Source: Bog-756 sp963727955
GTDB taxonomy: Bacteria; Actinomycetota; Acidimicrobiia; Acidimicrobiales; RAAP-2
Length of the DNA: 64,000 bases
Direction: 5' to 3'
NCBI GenBank assembly: GCA_963727955.1
Contig: CAVSII010000004.1
Location: 248,001-312,000, forward strand
Shown: one piece after another, positions 28,427 to 37,521 of the stretch
How positions within the stretch are numbered: position 1 is the stretch's first letter
Layout of the letters: the number at the start of each line of letters is the position of its first letter
Notes under the pieces: model-generated
What the model was told of the DNA's origin: nothing
The model's database searches: none
The model's input: only the letters and a program-made list of their open reading frames with translations
Translations under genes and position numbers: made by a program

Positions 28427-30592
28427 ATGGGGGAGCAAGGCGGCGGTGCCATAGGAGTCGCCGAACTCGGAGGCAGTGAGTCGCATTCTCTGGCCGCCGA
28501 AGGTACCGATCCTCCGGTGGCCACCGACAGTGGGGCGATGCGATCCGCCTTGGCGGCGGGCCGCCGCCGTTTCGTCGTAGCCGCCACGACGGCCATAGCG
28601 CTGATGGCCGTTCCCTTCCTCTGGATCCTCTGGTCGTTGTGGGGCCCGGTCAACCTCCTCCGTCCCACGGTCTACGAGAACAACTTCTACGACCTTCAGG
28701 CTCGGGCCATGTTCCACGGCCATCTGTCGCTGGCCCCCGGATCCCTGGGCATCGAGGGGTTCGTCCACGACGGACGGACTTACACCTATTTCGGTCTGTT
28801 CCCGTCGATCGTCCGGATGCCGATTCTGTTGGTGACCAGCAGCCTGGACGCCAAGCTCACCCCGACCTACATGCTGTTGGCCTGGCTGTTGACCGGAGTT
28901 GTTCACGTCCCTCCTGCTGTGGCGGGTCCGGTTCCTGGTACGCGGCGACGTGGTGATGGGAAGGATGGAGGCCGCCGCCTTTGGCGGCCTGGTGGCCACC
29001 ATCATGGGTGGCACCGTCTGGATGCTCCTGGCCTCCACCCCCTATGTCTTCAACGAGGACATCGCCTGGAGCATCTGTCTCACCATCGGCAGCATCTTCG
29101 CCCTCCTCGGCGTGGTCGAGCGGCCCACCTGGCCCCGGGTCGTGTGCAGCGGCCTTCTCATTCTCTGCGCCAATCTCGATCGCGCCACCACCGGGTGGGC
29201 CTGTGTGGTGGCTGCCGTCTTCATCGCCGGATGGTTCGCGCTGGGCTTCGGGGGCGCGGCCAACCGACGGTGGTGCCTGCCCCTGCTGGCCGCCGGATTG
29301 ATCCCTCTGCTCGTGAGCTGCCTGGTCAACTACGCCAAGTTCGGCGCCCTGTTCGGCGTCTCCAACGAACTGCAGGTGTGGACCCACGTGAACGCCTACC
29401 GGCGGAAGTTCCTGGCCGCCAACCATGGTGCCGAGGAGGGACTGGTCTTCGTCCCCACCAATGCCCTGGCCTATCTGAGGCCCGACGGCCTGCGCTTCAC
29501 GTCGGTCTTCCCCTTCATCACCCTTCCTGCCGCCCCCCCTCGGGCTGTGGGCGGGGTTCTCTTCGACCGGCTGTACCGGACGGCCAGCCTTCCCTCCTCG
29601 ACGCCCCTCCTGTTCCTGCTCAGCTGCTGGGGACTGGTCACCGCCTTCCGGCCGCGGCTCGGTGGGCCGGGTGGCCTACACCCGTCTGCTTCTGCTGGCG
29701 GCCGGAAGTGCCGGGGCCGCCCTCCTCCTGTGGGGGTACATCGCGCCGCGGTACCTGGGCGACTTCGTCCCCTTTCTGGCCCTGGCCAGCGCCGTGGCCA
29801 TGGCCGACATCTGGCGTCGGCTGGAGGGCCGGAGGGAGACCGTGCGGGCCGGAGCACTTGTCGTCATCGGACTGGTCGCCCTGTTCAGCATCGTCGCCAA
29901 CATCGGCATGGCCGTGGTTCCCAACGAGGAGTGGAGCACGGCCCAGACCCTCGGCTTCGTCAAGGCCCAGAACAGCATCAGCGACAGCACCGGGAACCCG
30001 CTCAAGGGCAACGTCGTTCGACGGGGCCACGCTTCCTCCCTGGGGACCGGCCGGTCAGCTCTACGTGGTCGGGGACTGTGAAGGTCTGTACATCTCGAAC
30101 GGGGAGGACTACTCGACGGTGCCGAGCCAGCAATTCACCCGCACCACGTGGATGACGGTCGAGCTCGGTCATTCCTTCCAACACGTGTTCGCTTTGACGG
30201 CCGAGCCGCCGGTCGCCGGCGGCTCGGCTTCGGTGTCGTTGGTCACCGTCGGAAAGGACACCGTGGCCGTGAGTGCCACCGCCACCGGCAACCCCCGTCT
30301 GGTCCGGTTGATCGTCGGTTTCTATGGTCAGGGCAAGCCGGTCTACGGTCACCCGGTCGACGTGGTCTCCGGCGCCTCCCAAAAGCTGGTCGTGATCACC
30401 GACCCGGCCAAGCACCAGGTGGAGGCCACCGTGGACGGCGTCACTCGCCTGTCGACCACGCTGGGGGCGGGCGTGCCGGTCCCTATCTCGAGCGATGTCT
30501 CGCCGGCCAGACCCACACCGGCCGCCCTGTCGGTGGTCGACGTGACGGCGTCCTCGGTCGAACCCCTCCTGTGCCGGAGCCTCATCCGCTGA
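28427..30592 (+). CDS. Large GT-C-like membrane protein, frameshifted paralogue
   Basis: This is the paralogue of 24605-26746 and of the same length (about 721 aa). Matching segments include NNFYDLQARAMFHGHLSLAP, TYTYFGLFPSIVRMPILLV, YVFNEDIAWSICLTIGS, LILCANLDRATTGWAC and LLLWGYIAPRYLGDFVPF. Frame changes are needed near 28900, 29650 and 30025; the first and last parts share one frame. The C-terminal external domain ends SSVEPLLCRSLIR. Presence of two such proteins in one locus suggests related sugars are added or two linked steps. ATG 28427 is chosen for its -10 box. Confidence 0.72.
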   Translation: MGEQGGGAIGVAELGGSESHSLAAEGTDPPVATDSGAMRSALAAGRRRFVVAATTAIALMAVPFLWILWSLWGPVNLLRPTVYENNFYDLQARAMFHGHLSLAPGSLGIEGFVHDGRTYTYFGLFPSIVRMPILLVTSSLDAKLTPTYMLLAWLLTGVVHVPPAVAGPVPGTRRRGDGKDGGRRLWRPGGHHHGWHRLDAPGLHPLCLQRGHRLEHLSHHRQHLRPPRRGRAAHLAPGRVQRPSHSLRQSRSRHHRVGLCGGCRLHRRMVRAGLRGRGQPTVVPAPAGRRIDPSARELPGQLRQVRRPVRRLQRTAGVDPRERLPAEVPGRQPWCRGGTGLRPHQCPGLSEARRPALHVGLPLHHPSCRPPSGCGRGSLRPAVPDGQPSLLDAPPVPAQLLGTGHRLPAAARWAGWPTPVCFCWRPEVPGPPSSCGGTSRRGTWATSSPFWPWPAPWPWPTSGVGWRAGGRPCGPEHLSSSDWSPCSASSPTSAWPWFPTRSGARPRPSASSRPRTASATAPGTRSRATSFDGATLPPWGPAGQLYVVGDCEGLYISNGEDYSTVPSQQFTRTTWMTVELGHSFQHVFALTAEPPVAGGSASVSLVTVGKDTVAVSATATGNPRLVRLIVGFYGQGKPVYGHPVDVVSGASQKLVVITDPAKHQVEATVDGVTRLSTTLGAGVPVPISSDVSPARPTPAALSVVDVTASSVEPLLCRSLIR

Positions 30593-30643
30593 GTCGTGGC
30601 GGTAGGCGTTGACGGTTGAGAAAGAGCGAAGAGCGGCGAAAGC

Positions 30644-31636
30644 TCACCCGGCCGGCTTGCGCCCCCGGAAGTTGACGATGCCGCCCTGGTCGCACAGCCA
30701 GGCCACCGTCTCGTAGGGCAGGGCCGCCACCAGGAGCTCCGTGTAGATGGGCGTCTTGCCGTTACGCATGGTCGGTCGCCAACCGCGGCGGACGAGCGAG
30801 TTCTGGAGCGAGATGGTGGTCTGGATGTGAGGGGCCGACCGGATGCTCACGTCGGTGAACCCGATGTCCCTGAGCAGTGCGGCCAGACCCTCCTTCGACG
30901 GGATCTGCAGATGGCGGGGGTAGTGGTAGCCACCCCAGTTGCGCCCGAAGATGGCGTTCTCCCATGACGACACCGTCGGCAACTGACCGATGAGGTACCC
31001 GCCCGGTTGCAGCAGATCGTGGGCGCGCTCCAGCATGGTGCGCGGGTTGGACCACATGCTCCAGGACGTGGTTCATGGAGACGACGTCGTACCGGCCGAC
31101 ATGGTCGGTCAGATCGGCCGTCTCGAGTGTCCCCTCGAGCACGTCGTAACCGCGCTGGCGCCCCTTGGCTGCGATGTCCGGTTGGATCTCGATGCCCGCG
31201 CATTCCAGGTTCAAGAACCGGCGGAGCTCATCGAAATGACGGCAGTCACCCGGTGCCCACGTCGAAGAGGCGACCGGGCGTGTGGTGGATCAGCCGTCCG
31301 TAGTAACGAGCTCGTGACCGGGCCCGCAGCTCGACCAGCAGCCGGGCCACCCCTCCGTGGTTCTCGTTGTAGGCGTGGTAGTCGTCGGGATAGAAGGGAG
31401 GGAGCTCCGACTCGACCGGCCGGGGGTCGAGGAACTCCGATCCACAGTCGTCGCACTTCTGGACGACGAAGGGCCGAAGGGGCACGACGAAGTACTCGAG
31501 GTCGACCACGTCGGCCCGGAGCAGCCTCGTAGCGCGACGAGCCGCAGATGGGGCACTCGACCGGCCGAGGGCCAGGCGCATGTGCGCTGGTGGCGCTGGG
31601 TCCGAGGTCGATGCGGGCCTCCCCGTCCGGCATCAT
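30644..31636 (-). CDS. Zinc-ribbon class I methyltransferase, frameshifted
   Basis: Pieces in three frames combine into a protein of about 330 aa. The start at 31636 leads to PRPVECPICGS; then QKCDDCGSEFLDPRP supplies the second CxxC of a zinc ribbon. FYPDDYHAYNENHGG and RLFDVGTGDCRHFDELRR form motif I, VVSMNHVLEHV motif IV, and QPGGYLIGQLPTVSSWENA with FGRNWGGYHYPRHLQIPS completes the catalytic domain. This order is typical of zinc-ribbon methyltransferases in sugar and glycolipid gene clusters. Frame changes lie near 31550, 31250 and 31050. Confidence 0.75.
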
Positions 31637-31706
31637 GCATCGACCCCCTCTCCGTTGCTCGCCCCTTGCCGGTTACTGTACAGTCGGACCCGGGAGGGCA
31701 CGGAAG

Positions 31707-32732
31707 ATGGCGATGCAAAGCAGGTTCGACGCATCAGCCAACAGCGAGCGCATCTGGCGGGAGCAGCTCGTTGAGCTGGTCAGCCGCCAGGAGATCGATT
31801 CCCTCTCGAAGCCCTCTCTCGTGGACACCTTTGCTTCGATCGGGGCTCTCTGGTTCGAGGTGGTCGTCCTCATCACCGCCGCCAATCTTTTGCCCCGGCT
31901 ACCACTGGGCTGGGCGGTGCCTGCCGGCGTCGTCCTGGTCCTCCTCTTGGGCCTGCGCATGAACGCCTTCGGCGTCGTGCTGCACGAGGGATCACACGGC
32001 CTCCTGGCCGGCTCGCGCCGCCTGAACGACAGGATCTGCAACTGGGGTATTGCTTTCTGGACCATCAACTCGGTCGAGGAGTACCGTCCCACCCACCGAC
32101 TCCACCATCGCTATCTGGGACAGGAGCGTGACCCGGACCGCACCTTCTACCTGGTGCCGGCCCGTCGGGGCGGACTGACGTTCCTTCTGCTCCAGGACCT
32201 CTTCGGGGTCACCGCCTTTCGGAGGGCGACCACCCGCATCTCGGGTACCTCCCAGGAGTCGGAAGCGCCGGCCAGTCTGCTCACCCGACCGCAGCTGTTG
32301 GTGGGGAAGGCCGTCACCCAGCTGATCGTGCTCGGACAGTTCATACTGTTCCAGGGCGTGTGGCGGGGGATCCTGTTCTACGCCGTCTTCTGGCTGGTGC
32401 CGATCGTCTGCATGTACCCCTTGATCCTCCGCTTGAAGACGATCACCGAGCACTTCGATCCGGCCCTCCGCGATCCGAAGAAGGTGCGATGGATCGCCCG
32501 CACCAGCCGTGCCGGTTGGCTCCAGAACCGCTGGGTGGGGGCGAGGATGGAGTACCACTTCGAGCACCATGTGCTCCCCACCATTCCCTACCGGGGTCTC
32601 AAGCGGCTGCACCGGCAACTGGAGCGGGCTGATCTCTTCGTCCAGCATCCCGATCTCGACTCGCAGGGCTATGTGCTCTTCCTGGGCCGAGCAGCCATCG
32701 GCAGCTTCGGTGCGGCCAACCCGCGGCCCTGA
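31707..32732 (+). CDS. Membrane fatty acid desaturase
   Basis: This 341-aa protein has the three histidine boxes of the FA_desaturase superfamily: HEGSH (93-97), HRLHH (130-134) and HFEHH (284-288), with paired membrane helices near residues 43-87 and 205-240. These di-iron enzymes desaturate or hydroxylate acyl chains or carotenoid-like substrates. GGAGGG lies before the ATG at 31707, and the upstream frame is not protein-like. It is divergent from the zinc-ribbon methyltransferase and convergent with the nucleotidyltransferase. Confidence 0.86.
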   Translation: MAMQSRFDASANSERIWREQLVELVSRQEIDSLSKPSLVDTFASIGALWFEVVVLITAANLLPRLPLGWAVPAGVVLVLLLGLRMNAFGVVLHEGSHGLLAGSRRLNDRICNWGIAFWTINSVEEYRPTHRLHHRYLGQERDPDRTFYLVPARRGGLTFLLLQDLFGVTAFRRATTRISGTSQESEAPASLLTRPQLLVGKAVTQLIVLGQFILFQGVWRGILFYAVFWLVPIVCMYPLILRLKTITEHFDPALRDPKKVRWIARTSRAGWLQNRWVGARMEYHFEHHVLPTIPYRGLKRLHRQLERADLFVQHPDLDSQGYVLFLGRAAIGSFGAANPRP

Positions 32733-32738
32733 CCCGAT

Positions 32739-33641
32739 CTACCAGAGCCGGCTGGGTCTGATTCCCCACGCCACCTGACGGGCCAGTTCGGCACTGACCA
32801 CCGGAAGGTCGGCGGCGTGGGTGACCCCGACCAGCTTCTCGTCGGTGACGATGACCCGCACCGGCAGGCCCTCCTGCTTGGCCACCATGGTCGCCACCAC
32901 TTCGGGCAGGAGCACCTCGGCCTTGGGAAGGTCGGCCCCGGCGGCCACCGCATCGAGCAGAGCCTGCTCGTCGAGTTCGGAGCTCTTCATGGCCGCATCG
33001 AAATACTCCCAGATGGCCGCCTGGAATCCCCACAGGTTGACCGAAGCGGGCAAGGCGCCGTCCAGCTTGGAGGGTTCCAACCCGTCTTCGGAGGTGAAGC
33101 TGAGTCCGTTGTCGTGTCGGGTGACCTGTCGTCGCTCGGTGAGTGCCCGAAGGTAGCCGTTGGGGTCGACCTCGCAGATGCCGCGGGTCACCGGATCGTC
33201 GGTGGCCACGGTGGCACTCAGGTGGTAGCCGATGAGCGCATGTTCCGGCATCCCGGTGCTGAGCTGGTCGACCAGGAGGCCCATGGCCCTCTCGCCGTAG
33301 ACATCGTCGGCATTGGAGACGGCGAACGACGAACCCTCGTCGAGGGCTGACCGAGCCGCCAACACGGCGTGCACCGTGCCCAGGGGCAGCCGTTGCTCGG
33401 CGAAGTGGACATCCACCGACGTGGGCCAGCAGCGCCTGACGTGGTAGCGGATGGCCGGCCCCGTTTCGGGATGGAGGACCAGAACGACCCGGCCGAATCC
33501 GGCAGCCACGGCGTCGCTGACCAGAAGATCGATGACCGCCTCGCCGTTGGGTCCGATGGGTGCCAGTGGCTTGCACCCTCCGTACCTGCGGGCCATGCCG
33601 GCGGCCAACACCACCAGAGCGGGCGCCACGCTCCCTGTCAT
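32739..33641 (-). CDS. NTP-transferase-type nucleotidyltransferase
   Basis: This 300-aa protein begins VLAAGMARRYGGCKPLAPIG, a G-x-G-x-R...K signature of sugar-phosphate nucleotidyltransferases. SNADDVYGERAM carries the metal-binding Asp, and LPLGTVHAVLAAR resembles the base-binding loop. It probably makes an NDP-sugar, though MobA-like or other nucleotidyl transfer is possible. It overlaps the KAS III gene by four bases (ATGA) and is the last gene of a four-gene operon. Confidence 0.78.
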   Translation of the reverse strand: MTGSVAPALVVLAAGMARRYGGCKPLAPIGPNGEAVIDLLVSDAVAAGFGRVVLVLHPETGPAIRYHVRRCWPTSVDVHFAEQRLPLGTVHAVLAARSALDEGSSFAVSNADDVYGERAMGLLVDQLSTGMPEHALIGYHLSATVATDDPVTRGICEVDPNGYLRALTERRQVTRHDNGLSFTSEDGLEPSKLDGALPASVNLWGFQAAIWEYFDAAMKSSELDEQALLDAVAAGADLPKAEVLLPEVVATMVAKQEGLPVRVIVTDEKLVGVTHAADLPVVSAELARQVAWGIRPSRLW

Positions 33642-34573
33642 CCGCCCCAGCGCAGCACGGCACTGGCCCAGGTCATGCCGCCACCGAATCCGGTCAGCAA
33701 CACGTTGTGGCCCTTCTGCAGCCGTCCGGTTTCGAGCGCATCGACCAGGGCCAGTGGGATGGAGGCCGACGAGGTGTTGCCATAGCGGTCGATGACCACC
33801 ACGGCCTTCTCCTCGGGAACGCCGAGGCGCTGGCAGGCGGCATTGATGATGCGCAGGTTGGCCTGATGGGGGACGATCAGATCGATGTCGTCGGGGGTCA
33901 GTCCGGCCTCGGCGATCACCTGCTCGGCCGACTCCACCACCACCCGGACGGCCTTACGGAAGATTTCCTTGCCGTCCATGTAGAGGTAGCCACCGTGGTC
34001 GCACTTGAGCAGGTGGCGGAGGGAGCCGTCGGCCCCCAGCGTCCAGGACAGCAGCTGCCCCGGACCGTCGACCGCCTCCAGCACCACCGCTCCGGCCCCG
34101 TCGCCCACCAGGACGGCCACCGACCGGTCGTCCCAGTCGGTGATGCGGCTCAGGGTCTCCGACCCGATGACCAGGAGGCGCTCGGCCCCGATGGCCAGCA
34201 TCCCGTGGGCCACGGACAGGGCGTAGACGAATCCGGAACAGGCGGCGTTGATGTCGAAGGCCCCACCGGGGACGCCGATACCGTCCTGCACGGTGGCCGA
34301 GGTGCCCGGCACGATTTGATCCGGCGTGGTGGTGGCCAGGATGACACTGTCGATCTCGTCCGGGCGCCGACCGGCGTTGGCCAGGGCGGCCAGTCCGGCC
34401 TCGATGGCCAGCTGGGAGGTGGTGCCGCCGATCCGGCGCTCCCGGATACCGGTCCGCTCCTGGATCCACGCGTCGTTGGTGTCCATGGTGACGGACAGGT
34501 CGTCGTTGGTGACCACCTTGTCGGGGACGGCGATGCCCCACCCGGTGATGATGCCCCCGCGGCTGGCGATCAT
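33638..34573 (-). CDS. fabH: 3-oxoacyl-ACP synthase III (KAS III)
   Basis: This 311-aa enzyme has the full catalytic triad: Cys112 in FDINAACSGFVYAL, His in IVPHQANLRI and Asn in RYGNTSSASIPLAL. DGAGAVVLEAV and GGGMTWASAVLRW are also typical. KAS III condenses acyl-CoA with malonyl-ACP to start fatty acid synthesis. Sitting between a thiolase-like protein and a nucleotidyltransferase, not among fab genes, it may serve a special lipid pathway, so the fabH symbol names the family more than a proven role. Confidence 0.86.
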   Translation of the reverse strand: MIASRGGIITGWGIAVPDKVVTNDDLSVTMDTNDAWIQERTGIRERRIGGTTSQLAIEAGLAALANAGRRPDEIDSVILATTTPDQIVPGTSATVQDGIGVPGGAFDINAACSGFVYALSVAHGMLAIGAERLLVIGSETLSRITDWDDRSVAVLVGDGAGAVVLEAVDGPGQLLSWTLGADGSLRHLLKCDHGGYLYMDGKEIFRKAVRVVVESAEQVIAEAGLTPDDIDLIVPHQANLRIINAACQRLGVPEEKAVVVIDRYGNTSSASIPLALVDALETGRLQKGHNVLLTGFGGGMTWASAVLRWGG

Positions 34574-34594
34574 GGTCGGTTGGTGGTCATAGGG

Positions 34595-35767
34595 TCAGTC
34601 CGCCTCGAGTACGTGGATGCCGATGAAGGCTGCGTCAGTACCGATAATGCCACCGGTATTGGCCGCCACCGCCAGTCGGGGGTTCTGCACCTGCCTGGCG
34701 CCGGCCCGGCCCCGGAGTTGATCGGTGAGCTCGACCAGCTGGGCGATGCCGGTGGCCCCGAGCGGGTGACCCCGGGAGACCAGGCCCCCGCTGGTGTTCA
34801 CTGTCACCCCGGAACCGCCGATGGTGGTCGCCCCGGTCAGTGTTGCCGGTCCGGCGTCCCCGGGCTTGAAGAAGCCGAGCGACTCGAGGGCGTACAGCTC
34901 TTCGGCGCTGGTGGCGTCGTGCAGCTCGACCAGGTCGGCGTCGGCCGGGTCGATGTCGGCGTCGTCCCACGCGGCCAGGGCGGCCTCGGCCAGCCGTTCG
35001 TGGTAGTCCATGTCACCGTTCCCGGACCGGCTGATGCTGCCCCGGATCCGGGGCGACCCGGGCTTGGGTCCGGTCGACAGCACCACGGCGGCCGCCCCGT
35101 CGGTGAAGGATGAGCACATCAGGCGGGTGAGAGGGGGGACGATGGAAGGGGAGTGGAGGACCTCGTCCAGCGTTACTTCTGACTGGAATTGGGCTTTGGG
35201 ATTGAGGGCACCGTGTCGTCGGGCCTTGACGGCGGTGGCGGCGAACTGCTCCACGGTGGCGTCGCGCTGTTCCATCTGGGTGACCGTCCACGCCGCGTTG
35301 AGGGCCATGAGCACGGAACCGGAGGGGTTCTCGAGCTCGGCGTGCATTCGGATCCGGTCGCTGAGGGGCACGCCGTCCTCGATGCCGGCCAGGGTTCCCG
35401 CCCTGTCGCCCGTCCACATCTTCTCGACGCCCACAGCCATAACGGTGCCGGCGCCACCTCGAGCGGCCAGGTTGGCCAGATGGAGGGCCGATGCCCCACC
35501 GGCGCAGGAGTTGTCGACGTTGACAATGCCGGCATTGCGCAACCCGGCCTTCCGCAGGAACGTCTGGCCGCGGATGCAACCCTGGTCGACCAGCCGGCCG
35601 GCGGTGGCGTTGCCGAAGATGACCAGGTTGACCTGGTCCGGGGGGATGTCGGCATCGGTGAGGGAGTCGGCCACGACTTCGGTGGCCATCTCCTCGGCAC
35701 TGCGGTCGCGCCGGTTCATGGCCGTCATGGCCGATCCCACGATGCGAGTCTTTTGGTCCACGGTCAC
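34595..35767 (-). CDS. Thiolase / SCP2-type lipid-transfer protein
   Basis: This 390-aa thiolase-fold protein has the nucleophile Cys88 in NVDNSCAGGASALHLANLA, VELHDATSAEELYALESLG, and the C-terminal GHPLGATGIAQLVEL with its conserved His. This variant (HDAT/HD.F region, SCP2 thiolase) is common in actinobacterial steroid and acyl-CoA degradation operons, often with a small DUF35 partner; none is seen here. The start is GTG 35767, or a GTG two codons on with AAAGAGG better placed. It follows the F420 oxidoreductase by ten bases. Confidence 0.85.
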   Translation of the reverse strand: MTVDQKTRIVGSAMTAMNRRDRSAEEMATEVVADSLTDADIPPDQVNLVIFGNATAGRLVDQGCIRGQTFLRKAGLRNAGIVNVDNSCAGGASALHLANLAARGGAGTVMAVGVEKMWTGDRAGTLAGIEDGVPLSDRIRMHAELENPSGSVLMALNAAWTVTQMEQRDATVEQFAATAVKARRHGALNPKAQFQSEVTLDEVLHSPSIVPPLTRLMCSSFTDGAAAVVLSTGPKPGSPRIRGSISRSGNGDMDYHERLAEAALAAWDDADIDPADADLVELHDATSAEELYALESLGFFKPGDAGPATLTGATTIGGSGVTVNTSGGLVSRGHPLGATGIAQLVELTDQLRGRAGARQVQNPRLAVAANTGGIIGTDAAFIGIHVLEAD

Positions 35768-35777
35768 CTCTTTACCC

Positions 35778-36806
35778 TCATTCTCTCGCTCGCACCCCGG
35801 CGGCCGGCAGAGCGGAAACCAGGCGCTCGAACTGACCCAGGGGTTCGTCTGCAGTCACATAGATGGCCACGTGGCGGGCGCCGGCGGCGCAGAAGGCGGC
35901 CACCACCGAGGCCACCTCATCGGCGGTCCCGCTGACCAGGTGGCGGGCGAACGCCTTGGCCGGAAGGCCGTAGAGCGACCCCATCCACCCGGCCCCCCGG
36001 GACAACCCCCGGTCGGGATCGTCGTCGATGGAAACGAAGAGGGCTAGCGAGGGCGTGACTTCGTCCGGATGGCGACCGGCTCCGTCGCACTCCTTACCCA
36101 GCCTCTCCACCGCGTCGGCGTACTCCTGGACACTGAGGAAGAGAGGCATCCACCCGTCGGCTGAGCAGGCCGCCCGCCGCAGGGCTGCCTCCGATGATCC
36201 ACCCACCCATACCGGAACGCTCACCGGCTCGGGCAGTTGCCGGTAGCGGTCCGGACCGGCCCCGGCCGGATCGCCGGAGGTGATCCCTCCGCCGCTGGCC
36301 CACGATCGCTCCAGTTCGGCCATTCCGGCGTCCAGCAACCGGCCCCTGGTGTGGTAGTCGATCCCGGCCTGGGCGTATTCGCCAGGGTGACTGCCCACAC
36401 CGACGCCCAGTATGAACCGCCCTCCGGACAGGGTCTGGAGGGTGGCCGCCTGCTTGGCCACCTCGGGGGCCTGGCGCAGGGGGAGCTGCATCACGCTGGT
36501 GCCCAACCAGGTGGTCGTGGTGGCCGTGGCCGCCACCGTCAGTGCCACCATCGGTTCGAGGCAGGGCCCGTGCCAGAACAGGTGGTCACAGGCCCACAGC
36601 ACGTCGGCCCCCAGGCGTTCGGCCTGGTTGCACAGGGAGCCGAGGTGATCGAGGGGGGACGGGGGGGCACCGTCCATCGGAACCGGCTGCTCAGCCTCGC
36701 CGAAGGGGCTCCCGGCCACGGCCCACGGGGGGGCTGTGTCTTGCACGAAGGTGGGCAGGATGAGTCCGATCGGCCCTGGGAGAAAAGCGGTTCGCTCCGT
36801 GGCCAC
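35778..36806 (-). CDS. LLM-class F420-dependent oxidoreductase
   Basis: This 342-aa protein has the luciferase-like TIM-barrel pattern: LGTSVMQLPLRQAPEVAKQA, FILGVGVGSHPGEYAQAGID and VPVWVGGSSEAALRRAA. Such proteins use reduced F420 (or FMN) to oxidise or reduce varied substrates and are abundant in actinobacteria. The GTG at 36806 gives MATERTAFLPGPIGLILPTF, a normal start. It is the first gene of the operon with thiolase, KAS III and nucleotidyltransferase, which hints at lipid metabolism. Confidence 0.85.
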   Translation of the reverse strand: MATERTAFLPGPIGLILPTFVQDTAPPWAVAGSPFGEAEQPVPMDGAPPSPLDHLGSLCNQAERLGADVLWACDHLFWHGPCLEPMVALTVAATATTTTWLGTSVMQLPLRQAPEVAKQAATLQTLSGGRFILGVGVGSHPGEYAQAGIDYHTRGRLLDAGMAELERSWASGGGITSGDPAGAGPDRYRQLPEPVSVPVWVGGSSEAALRRAACSADGWMPLFLSVQEYADAVERLGKECDGAGRHPDEVTPSLALFVSIDDDPDRGLSRGAGWMGSLYGLPAKAFARHLVSGTADEVASVVAAFCAAGARHVAIYVTADEPLGQFERLVSALPAAGVRARE

Positions 36807-36961
36807 AATGCATGGTAACCGCCCCCCACCGGGGGCAGGTAATCAATTTTGACCGAGGGTGGTGCACGGGATGAGCAGCTCACGCGGCAGACTGGAGGGG
36901 CGCCGGAGTGCGCGGGCCGCCGTCAGCGGTCCCACCCGGTACCGGGGCGAGAGGACAGGTT

Positions 36962-37354
36962 GTGGGATCAGACCAAGGTGACACACCAGATACGGACGAA
37001 ACAGCCCCGGTGGAGGGAGCTGTGACGGCCCCGGCCGCCGTCAGCGACCAGGAGCGCACCGAGCGCATGGGCCAGCTGACCGGTCTCATCGAGCTCATGC
37101 GGCCGGCGGTACAGGCCGACGGTGGCGACCTCGCCCTCCTCTTTGCTGATGTGACGACCGGCGTGGTCGAAGTCCAGCTCCAAGGGGCCTGCAGCTCCTG
37201 CGCGGTCAGCGCCTCCACCCTCCAGGGGGGAGTTGAGCGGATCCTGCATGACCGCCTGCCCTGGGTCACCGAGGTCCGCGGTGGCGTCGACGAGTCAGTC
37301 GATCCCTTCGAGAGCGAATCGATGGGCCGTGGGGGCTACGTTCCCAGCCTCTGA
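36962..37354 (+). CDS. NifU-like Fe-S scaffold protein
   Basis: This protein of about 130 aa carries a NifU C-terminal domain: LIELMRPAVQADGGDLALL, then GACSSCAVSASTLQGGVERIL with the CxxC that holds a 4Fe-4S cluster. It should act as a cluster carrier (Nfu type). GTG 36962 is preferred because GAGAGG lies 7 bases upstream; a GTG at 36908 is possible. A disordered Pro/Asp-rich N-terminus precedes the domain. It stands alone. Confidence 0.87.
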   Translation: MGSDQGDTPDTDETAPVEGAVTAPAAVSDQERTERMGQLTGLIELMRPAVQADGGDLALLFADVTTGVVEVQLQGACSSCAVSASTLQGGVERILHDRLPWVTEVRGGVDESVDPFESESMGRGGYVPSL

Positions 37355-37483
37355 TTGCCGGACACCCCGAGCCCCTGACCCCGGGGATCCCGTCCACCTC
37401 TGAGTCCTCGAGCCCCGAACCAGTAGCGGGATCGGTACCACAGCAGCGTGACCAGACACTCGCCCTACGATCCATCTCGCCCA

Positions 37484-37512
37484 TTGTATTAGTTCCGCTA
37501 ACTAACTACTAT
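37484..37512 (+). promoter_or_regulatory. Promoter with MarR operator in spacer
   Basis: A -35-like TTGTAT (37484-37489) and a -10 TACTAT (37507-37512) are 17 bases apart. The palindrome TTAGTTccgctAACTAA (37489-37505, perfect 6-base arms) fills the spacer. The MarR gene starts at 37522. A repressor bound here would block RNA polymerase, so autoregulation of the marR-MFS operon is likely. Confidence 0.72.
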
Positions 37513-37521
37513 GATGGTGAC

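Noticed and set aside
33560..35113. 517-aa plus-strand open frame opposite KAS III and thiolase
   Set aside because: Antisense shadow of two enzymes with complete catalytic motifs.
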